NCBI RefSeq assembly: GCF_018070025.1
Contig: NZ_JAGPYQ010000001.1
Location: 8,122,001-8,186,000, forward strand
From: Streptomyces liliiviolaceus
GTDB lineage: Bacteria; Actinomycetota; Actinomycetes; Streptomycetales; Streptomycetaceae
Direction of reading: 5' to 3'
Length of the DNA: 64,000 nt
Shown piece after piece: positions 58,358 through 64,000 of the stretch; the stretch's first letter is position 1; every line of letters begins with the position of its first letter. Made by a program: the position numbers and the translations under genes. The notes beneath the pieces are model-generated. The model did no database searches. It was not told the origin of the DNA and saw only the letters and a list, made by a program, of their open reading frames with translations.

Positions 58358-59725
58358 GTGCGTCCCACCCCCGCTCCGTTCCTTCTCGCGACCCTGCTCG
58401 CCGCCTCCGCGCTCACCGCCTGCGGCAGCGGTTCCGGCAGTGATCCGGACACCGTGGAGATCTCCTACAAACAGTCGATGGACAACTCCGTGCGTGTCAT
58501 GGACACGTACCTCGCGGACATCAAGACGGAGTTCGAGAAGGCCAACCCGGGCAAGGAGGTCAAGCTCGTCCCGATCAAGGCCCCGGACTCGGAGTACTAC
58601 ACGAAGCTCCAGCAGATGCTCCGCTCCCCCAAGACCGCGCCGGACCTGGTCTACGAGGACACCTTCCTCATCAACTCGGACATCACGAGCGGCTACCTCA
58701 AGCCCCTGGACCCGTACCTCGACAAGTGGGACGACTGGGGCCAGTTCATCGACACGGCGAAGTCGGCGGCGCAGGCGGAGGACGGGAAGACGTACGGCGT
58801 CCCGGACGGCACGGACACCCGGGGCCTCTGGTTCGACAAGGACATCTTCGCGAAGGCGGGCCTGCCCGCGAACTGGCAGCCGAAGACCTGGGACGACATC
58901 CTCGACGCGGCCCGCACGATCAAGGAGAAGGTCCCGGACGTCACGCCCATGAACGTGTACACGGGCAAGCCCGCGGGCGAGGCGGCCACCATGCAGGGCT
59001 TCGAGATGCTCCTGTACGGGACGGCCACCGGCGCCACCGAGAGCCCGCTGTACGACACGGCGTCCAAGAAGTGGATCACCGGCAGCCAGGGGTTCAAGGA
59101 CTCGCTCCAGTTCGTCGAGACGGTCTTCAAGGAGAAGCTCGGCCCGGACGTCTCGGACGCCCTCGACCCGAACTTCGCGACCAGCGTCCGCGGTGAGCTC
59201 CTCCCCGAGGGCAAGCTCGGCATCAACCTCGACGGCTCCTGGCTCCCGCAGGACTGGCTGAAGGGCAGCGGCCACGAGTGGCCGGAGTGGTCCAAGAAGC
59301 TGGGCCTCGCGTACATGCCCACGCAGGCCGGTCAGTCCCCCGGCAAGGTGAGCATGTCGGGCGGCTGGACCTGGGCCGTCCCGAGCAAGGCGGCCAACCC
59401 CGACCTGGCCTTCGAGTTCATCAAGACGATGCAGACGAAGGCGAACGCCCAGAAGTGGTACATCGCCAACTCCGGTATCGCGGTGCGCACGGACGTGGCC
59501 GAGGACCCGGCGTACGCGAAGGCGCAGCCCGGCATCGAGTTCTTCACCGGCCTGGTGGCGAACACGCACTACCGCCCGGCCTACCCCGCGTACCCGAAGG
59601 TCTCCACGGCCATCCAGGAGGCGATGGAGAGCGTGACGACGGGCGACAGCTCGGTCGCGGAGGCGGCCAAGGGCTACGACGAGGAACTGAAGTCGGTCAC
59701 GGACAACCAGGTCATCAAGAAGTGA
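58358..59725 (+). CDS. Sugar ABC transporter solute-binding lipoprotein (family 1)
   Basis: 455 residues from GTG 58358 with GGAGG upstream. Lipobox LTAC after a short signal (PFLLATLLAASALTAC) anchors it on the outer membrane face. The family 1 binding-protein fold shows TEFEKANPGKEVKLVPI, the ligand-lobe segments APDLVYEDTFLINSDI and TRGLWFDKDIFAKAGLPANWQPKTWDDILDAARTIK, and the end DLAFEFIKTMQTKANAQKWY. These bind oligosaccharides such as maltose, cellobiose or similar. It is followed by two permease genes but no ATPase gene; in Streptomyces the shared ATPase MsiK usually serves such systems. Confidence 0.92.
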   Translation: MRPTPAPFLLATLLAASALTACGSGSGSDPDTVEISYKQSMDNSVRVMDTYLADIKTEFEKANPGKEVKLVPIKAPDSEYYTKLQQMLRSPKTAPDLVYEDTFLINSDITSGYLKPLDPYLDKWDDWGQFIDTAKSAAQAEDGKTYGVPDGTDTRGLWFDKDIFAKAGLPANWQPKTWDDILDAARTIKEKVPDVTPMNVYTGKPAGEAATMQGFEMLLYGTATGATESPLYDTASKKWITGSQGFKDSLQFVETVFKEKLGPDVSDALDPNFATSVRGELLPEGKLGINLDGSWLPQDWLKGSGHEWPEWSKKLGLAYMPTQAGQSPGKVSMSGGWTWAVPSKAANPDLAFEFIKTMQTKANAQKWYIANSGIAVRTDVAEDPAYAKAQPGIEFFTGLVANTHYRPAYPAYPKVSTAIQEAMESVTTGDSSVAEAAKGYDEELKSVTDNQVIKK

Positions 59726-59753
59726 GCGCAGCACGGCGAGAAGTGAGCACAGT

Positions 59754-60689
59754 GTGGTCGTAAGTCAGCGGGGAGCCGGTCCCGGTGAGCGCACGGTGGT
59801 CGTCAAGGAGAGCGGGAACACCCGCGCTCCGCGGCTGCGCACCCTCACCCGGGCCCTCCCCGTCACCCCCGCCCTCGTCATCCTCGTCCTCTTCCTGGCC
59901 GGCCCGATCGCGTACTGCGCCTACATCGCCTTCACCGATCTGCAGCTCACCGGCCAGGCCGAGTCGTCGTTCACCGGTTTCGACAACTTCCGTACGGCCT
60001 TCGAGGACGACGCGTTCCTCAACGCCGTATGGCTGACGCTCGTCTTCACGTTCCTCAGCTCGATCGTCGGCCAGAACACACTGGGCCTGGCCCTGGCCGC
60101 GCTGATGCAGCGCGCGTCGAAGCCGGTCCGTACGCTCACCGGCGGGATCGTCGTCACGGCCTGGGTGCTCCCCGAGGTCGTGGCCGGCTTCCTCCTGTAC
60201 GCCTTCTTCCGCCGCGAGGGCACGCTGAACGCGATCCTCGACTGGCTGCATCTGCCGTCCCAGAACTGGCTGTTCACGCTGCCGATCCTGGCGGTGTCGT
60301 TCGCGAACGTGTGGCGCGGCACGGCCTTCTCGATGCTGGTGTACTCGGCCGCCCTGAACGAGATCCCGAAGGAGATCACCGAGGCGGCGGAGGTGGACGG
60401 CGCGGGCGGCTGGCGCCGGATGTGGCACATCACGCTGCCGATGATCCGCCGGTCCATCGGCACGAACCTGATGCTCAACACCCTCCAGACGCTGTCGGTG
60501 TTCGGGCTGATCTGGGTGATGACGAGGGGCGGCCCGGGAAACCGCAGCCAGACCCTGCCCCTGTTCATGTACGAGCAGGCCTTCCAGAAGAGCATGATCG
60601 GCTACGGGACCGCCGTCGCCCTCCTCCTGCTGGTGGTCGGCTCGCTGTTCTCCCTGGTCTATATGCGCCTGCTGCGGACGGAGGTCTGA
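59754..60689 (+). CDS. Sugar ABC transporter permease (MalF-like)
   Basis: 311 residues. GTG 59754 is taken as the start; GTG 59796 would shorten the cytoplasmic lead by 14 residues. Six membrane helices start with LPVTPALVILVLFLAGPIAYCAYIAF; the coupling EAA loop is EIPKEITEAAEVDGAGGWRRMWHITLPMI. YEQAFQKSMIGYGTAVALLLLVVGSL is the family-typical end. It pairs with the next permease to form the membrane channel fed by the preceding binding protein. The next start is one base after this stop, so the permeases are co-translated. Confidence 0.92.
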   Translation: MVVSQRGAGPGERTVVVKESGNTRAPRLRTLTRALPVTPALVILVLFLAGPIAYCAYIAFTDLQLTGQAESSFTGFDNFRTAFEDDAFLNAVWLTLVFTFLSSIVGQNTLGLALAALMQRASKPVRTLTGGIVVTAWVLPEVVAGFLLYAFFRREGTLNAILDWLHLPSQNWLFTLPILAVSFANVWRGTAFSMLVYSAALNEIPKEITEAAEVDGAGGWRRMWHITLPMIRRSIGTNLMLNTLQTLSVFGLIWVMTRGGPGNRSQTLPLFMYEQAFQKSMIGYGTAVALLLLVVGSLFSLVYMRLLRTEV

Positions 60690-60690
60690 G

Positions 60691-61536
60691 ATGGCCGCGC
60701 GTACGACCCTCAACGCCCGCCGCGCCAACCGCCGTCACGCGGCCGACGCGAGCCTCCTGCTCGTGGCGGCGGCGTTCGTGCTGCCGCTGGCCTGGGTGAT
60801 CCTGTCCGCCCTGGACCCGCAGGCCGGACTGAAGGTGAAGCTGCCCGACGGGGTCACGTTCGACAACTTCGACGCGGTCCTGAAGCCGGACGTCACCTAC
60901 ACACCGATGCTCAACAGCCTGATCCTGTGCGGCTTCGCGACGCTGCTGACGGTGGTCTGCGCGGCGCTGGCCGCGTATCCGCTGTCGCGGTTCCGGTCCC
61001 GGCTGAACCGCCCGTTCCTCCTCACGATCATCTTCGCGACGAGTCTGCCGATCACGGCGATCATGGTGCCGGTGTACGCGCTGTTCGTGCAGGTGAACCT
61101 GATCGACACCATGCAGGGCACGATCTTCTTCTTCACCGCGTCCCAACTGCCGTTCGCGATCTGGCTGATGAAGAACTTCATGGACGGTGTGCCGAAGGAG
61201 CTGGAGGAGGCGGCCTGGACGGACGGGGCGTCGTCGTTCCAGTCGCTGCTGCGGGTCGTGCTGCCGCTGATGGGCCCGGGGATCGCGGTGGTGACCGTCT
61301 TCTCGTTCGTGGCGATGTGGGGGAACTTCTTCGTCCCCTTCATGCTGCTGCTCTCGCCGGAGCAGATGCCGGCGTCGGTCAGCATCAACGACTTCTTCGG
61401 CAACCGCGGGACGGTGGTCTACGGGCAGCTGGCCGCGTTCTCGATCATCTACTCGACGCCGGTGATCCTGCTGTACGTGCTGGTGGCGCGGAAGCTGGGC
61501 GGGGGGTTCGCGCTGGGCGGGGCGGTCAAGGGCTGA
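60691..61536 (+). CDS. Sugar ABC transporter permease (MalG-like)
   Basis: 281 residues from ATG 60691. Six helices begin with ASLLLVAAAFVLPLAWVILSAL; the periplasmic loop FDNFDAVLKPDVTYTPMLNSLIL and the EAA loop GVPKELEEAAWTDGASSFQSLLRVVLPLMGPG are MalG-like. The final helix and short GGGFALGGAVKG tail match the family. The last codons form one arm of a terminator hairpin that includes the stop codon. It completes a binding protein plus two permease set without its own ATPase. Confidence 0.93.
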   Translation: MAARTTLNARRANRRHAADASLLLVAAAFVLPLAWVILSALDPQAGLKVKLPDGVTFDNFDAVLKPDVTYTPMLNSLILCGFATLLTVVCAALAAYPLSRFRSRLNRPFLLTIIFATSLPITAIMVPVYALFVQVNLIDTMQGTIFFFTASQLPFAIWLMKNFMDGVPKELEEAAWTDGASSFQSLLRVVLPLMGPGIAVVTVFSFVAMWGNFFVPFMLLLSPEQMPASVSINDFFGNRGTVVYGQLAAFSIIYSTPVILLYVLVARKLGGGFALGGAVKG

Positions 61537-61547
61537 CCGCCCCGCCC
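61515..61547. terminator. Terminator hairpin overlapping a stop codon
   Basis: GGGCGGGGCGGTCA (61515-61528) pairs perfectly with TGACCGCCCCGCCC (61534-61547) across a 5-base loop. The permease stop TGA is bases 61534-61536, inside the right arm. The symmetric stem can serve the convergent metalloprotease gene as well, which ends at 61569. Confidence 0.85.
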
Positions 61548-61568
61548 GGGACACGGACTCCTGCGGGA

Positions 61569-63959
61569 TCAGCTGGTCGTGACGGCCGTGTCGTCGACGA
61601 CGAAGCTGGTCTGCAGCGAAGTGTCCTCCACGCCGCTGAACTTCAGGGCGACGGTGGAGCCGGCGTACGAGGACAGGTCGAAGGTCTTCTGGACGTACCC
61701 CGTGGCCTTGTTGAGGTTGGAGTAGGTGGCCAGGGTGGTCGAGCCCGCGGTGACGGTGAGCTTGTCGTAGGCGGTGCTCGTGGACGTCTCCGCGGTGTCG
61801 ATGTGCAGCCAGAAGGTGAAGCTGGCCTTGCAGCCGGCGGGGATGGTCACCGACTGGGACAGCGTGTCGGTGTGCGTGGACCCGTACCCGTCGAGCCACG
61901 CCTTGTACGAACCTCCGTGGGCCGCCTGGTCGGTGTCGCTGGTGATGACACCGCTGGTCGCGGTCCAGGTGGTGTTGCCGGACTCGAAGCCGGCGTTGCC
62001 GAGCAGCTGCGCCGAGGTGCAGGTGCCGCCGCCGGTGGAGCTGACGGTCCAGGTGAAGGACGCCGTGCCGGTGGCACCGGTGCTGTCGGTGACGGTGACC
62101 GTGGTGCTGTAGGTCCCGGCGGCGGTCGGGGTCCCGGTGATGGCGCCGGAGCCGCTGATCGACAGGCCGGTGGGCAGGCCGGTGGCGGCGTAGGACAGTG
62201 AGCCGCTGTTGGTGCTGCTGGCCGAGATCTGCAGGCTGACCGCAGTGCCGACGACGGAGGACTGGCTGCCCGGGTTGGTGACGGTGACGCCACCGGTCGG
62301 CGGGGTGACGTGGCTGCCCACGTTGATCCCGGCGAAGGCGTTCGCGACACCCGCGTACTGCGTGGAGCTCGCCCCGTACAGGGAGGTCGCCGCGTTCAGG
62401 GCGGCGGTGCGGGCGCCCGCGTAGTTCGTCGTCGACGTCATGTACGTCGTCAGCGCCTTGTACCAGATCTGCAGGGCGGCGGCGCGGCCGATGCCCGCGA
62501 CGGCGACACCGTCGGAGGTCGGGCTGTTGTACGAGACACCGTTGATGACCTTGCTGCCGCTGCCCTCGGAGAGCAGGTAGAACATGTGGTTCGCGGGGCC
62601 CGAGGAGTAGTGGACGTCCAGGTTGCCGATACCGGAGTACCAGCTGTCGGAGGAGCCGCCGTCCTTGTCGGGCTCGTCCATGTAACGCAGCGGGGAGCCG
62701 TCGCCGTTGATGTCGATCTCTTCGCCGATGAGGTAGTCGCCGACGTCGTTGGAGTTGGCGGCGTAGAACTCGACGCCGGTGCCGAAGATGTCGGAGGTCG
62801 CCTCGTTCAACCCGCCGGACTCACCGGTGTAGTTGAGGTTCGCGGTGTTGGAGGTGACACCGTGGCTCATCTCGTGCCCGGCCACGTCGAGCGAGGTCAG
62901 CGCGTGGGTGCCGCCCGAGCCGTCGCCGTACGTCATGCAGAAGCAGTCGTCGTCCCAGAAGGCGTTGACGTACGCCGAGCTGTAGTGGACGCGCGAGTAG
63001 GCGGCGACGCCGTCGTTCTTGATGCCGCTGCGCCCGAACGTGTTCTTGTAGAAGTCCCAGGTCGTCTGGGCGCCGTAGGCGGCGTCCACGCCGGCGGTCT
63101 GGGTGTTGGAGCCGGACCCGGTGCCCCACACGTCGTCCGCGTCGGTCATCAGGGTGCCGGTGCCCGAGGTGCCGTTGTTGAGCGAGTACGTCTTGTGGCC
63201 GCCGCGCGTGGTGTCGTACAGCTGGTACGTCGAACCGGACAGCGTGGTGTTCAGCGTGACCGTGCCGCTGTACTGGCTGTTTCCGGTGCCGGTCTTGACG
63301 TCCTGGAACTCGTGGAGCTTGGCCCCGGTGCTCGCGTCGGTGATGACGTGCAGCCTGCTGGGGGTGCCGTCGTCCTGGAGGCCGCCGACGACCGTCTCCC
63401 AGGCGAGCTCGGGGGTGCCGTCGCCCGCCCAGATCACCTTGCGGGCGCTGTCGGCGGTGGGCTTCTGGGCGTCGAGCGCCCTGGCCGCCTTGAGGGCCTT
63501 GGTCTCGGCCGCCGCCTTGGTGTAGGTCGCGGTGGTGGAGGAGACCTTGAGGGTCCGCTTCCCGGCGAAGGTGGTGCTCACCGTTCCCTTGGCCACGGAG
63601 GCGGGCGGGGTGTGCACGACCAGGTCGCCGCCGAGGACCGGGAGCCCGGCGTAGGTGCGCTCGTAGCGGGTGTGGAGCGTGCCGTCGTTGTCCTTGACGA
63701 CGTCCTTGACCAGCAGCTTCTCCTTGGCGCCGAGGCCCAGGGAGTCGGCGGTCGTACCGGTCTTCTTCGCCGCGCTCCTGATCAGCGCGGTGTGCTGGGC
63801 CGGGGTCAGCTCGGCCGTGAGGCCCCCGCTGCGCACGGGGCTGGGGTGGGGGGCGGCGGGCTCGGCGGCTGCGGGAACCGTCTGTACACCGACGGCGAGG
63901 AGGGCTGCGGTGGCCACCAGGGCTCCGGCTGCGGCCGCCTGGCGGGGGATTCGTCTCAC
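61569..63959 (-). CDS. Secreted M4 metalloprotease with putative-Ig and jelly-roll tail
   Basis: 796 residues from GTG 63959 with TAGGAG upstream. Signal peptide (AAAAGALVATAALLAVGVQTVPAAA), FTP/PepSY-type propeptide, M4 catalytic domain with HEMSH (about 360-364) and GGLNEATSD. The tail then departs from its two paralogues: a He_PIG/cadherin-like Ig module (about 565-650, VTNPGSQSSVVGTAVSLQIS and YAATGLPTGLSISGSGAITGTPTAAGTYS) and a carbohydrate-binding-like jelly-roll (about 660-796, QLLGNAGFESGNTTWTA, TLSQSVTIPAGCKASFTFWLHIDT). The modules may anchor the enzyme to polymer or cell wall. It is the third M4 protease in the window, 29 kb from the other two. Confidence 0.94.
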   Translation of the reverse strand: MRRIPRQAAAAGALVATAALLAVGVQTVPAAAEPAAPHPSPVRSGGLTAELTPAQHTALIRSAAKKTGTTADSLGLGAKEKLLVKDVVKDNDGTLHTRYERTYAGLPVLGGDLVVHTPPASVAKGTVSTTFAGKRTLKVSSTTATYTKAAAETKALKAARALDAQKPTADSARKVIWAGDGTPELAWETVVGGLQDDGTPSRLHVITDASTGAKLHEFQDVKTGTGNSQYSGTVTLNTTLSGSTYQLYDTTRGGHKTYSLNNGTSGTGTLMTDADDVWGTGSGSNTQTAGVDAAYGAQTTWDFYKNTFGRSGIKNDGVAAYSRVHYSSAYVNAFWDDDCFCMTYGDGSGGTHALTSLDVAGHEMSHGVTSNTANLNYTGESGGLNEATSDIFGTGVEFYAANSNDVGDYLIGEEIDINGDGSPLRYMDEPDKDGGSSDSWYSGIGNLDVHYSSGPANHMFYLLSEGSGSKVINGVSYNSPTSDGVAVAGIGRAAALQIWYKALTTYMTSTTNYAGARTAALNAATSLYGASSTQYAGVANAFAGINVGSHVTPPTGGVTVTNPGSQSSVVGTAVSLQISASSTNSGSLSYAATGLPTGLSISGSGAITGTPTAAGTYSTTVTVTDSTGATGTASFTWTVSSTGGGTCTSAQLLGNAGFESGNTTWTATSGVITSDTDQAAHGGSYKAWLDGYGSTHTDTLSQSVTIPAGCKASFTFWLHIDTAETSTSTAYDKLTVTAGSTTLATYSNLNKATGYVQKTFDLSSYAGSTVALKFSGVEDTSLQTSFVVDDTAVTTS

Positions 63960-64000
63960 TCGTACTCCTACTGCGACGGCCGCGGATCGGCGGCCGGTGA

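Noticed and set aside
56195..59734. 1179-codon open frame on the minus strand
   Set aside because: Antisense to the kinase, regulator and binding-protein genes; a GC-bias artefact.

Overview
The window is chromosomal DNA from a Streptomyces species. It is very GC-rich with G/C-ending codons, uses many GTG and some TTG starts, and contains genes typical of the genus: a complete GlgE alpha-glucan cluster, sugar ABC genes with no ATPase gene, a small EF-hand protein, a guanine-specific ADP-ribosyltransferase of the ScARP type, and in-frame TTA codons. From memory, the gene order matches the S. coelicolor core region running down from about SCO5477 to SCO5428; no search was run. No tRNA, rRNA, CRISPR array, prophage or complete insertion sequence was seen.

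Layout. (1) 1-4309, minus strand: end of an oligopeptide ABC operon (permease, then truncated solute-binding lipoprotein), two SseB-family proteins and a small P-loop protein. (2) 4528-9248, plus: a tandem glycine riboswitch, then gcvT, gcvH, glyA and sdaA, a route from glycine to serine to pyruvate. (3) 9419-15182: short mixed genes: GH25 muramidase, a triplicated Cys-module secreted protein, a MOSC protein, an F420/NADP-type reductase, a two-EF-hand protein, the ADP-ribosyltransferase, a GHKL anti-sigma-type ATPase and an enoyl-CoA hydratase. (4) 15321-17978: two tandem L,D-transpeptidase lipoproteins. (5) 18223-28059: glgX, then four ABC exporter half-transporters with 4-base overlaps; the last two have lost complementary ATPase motifs. 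(6) 28423-33029: two M4 metalloproteases and a DUF1990 protein. (7) 33068-45702: glgP (minus), a subtilisin-like protease, then glgE-treS-pep2-glgB. A MITE-like hairpin lies in this operon and supplies the treS stop codon. (8) 45699-50162, minus: four overlapping genes for membrane or secreted proteins around a PrsW-like intramembrane protease; the first gene has two TTA codons. (9) 50421-53644, minus: a HelD-like RNA polymerase-associated helicase, thioredoxin and a MerR regulator. (10) 54012-58147: dctA, divergent from a DctS/DctR-type two-component pair whose kinase tail contains three in-frame copies of a dispersed genomic repeat. (11) 58358-61536: sugar ABC binding protein and two permeases. 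(12) 61569-63959, minus: a third M4 metalloprotease with extra C-terminal modules.

How it works together. Two metabolic blocks dominate. The riboswitch-led block senses glycine and disposes of it through the cleavage system, SHMT and serine dehydratase. The glucan block interconverts trehalose and maltose (TreS), phosphorylates maltose (Pep2), polymerises maltose-1-phosphate (GlgE), branches the product (GlgB) and degrades it (GlgP, GlgX). Much of the remainder concerns the cell envelope or secretion: L,D-transpeptidases, exporters, M4 and S8 proteases and the PrsW module.

A roughly 45-bp repeat with core GGGGCGCGGGGAACTGCGC occurs at least nine times here, six times between genes and three times in tandem within the kinase gene. 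The sequence also holds other tandem repeats, perfect dyads and terminator hairpins, listed individually.
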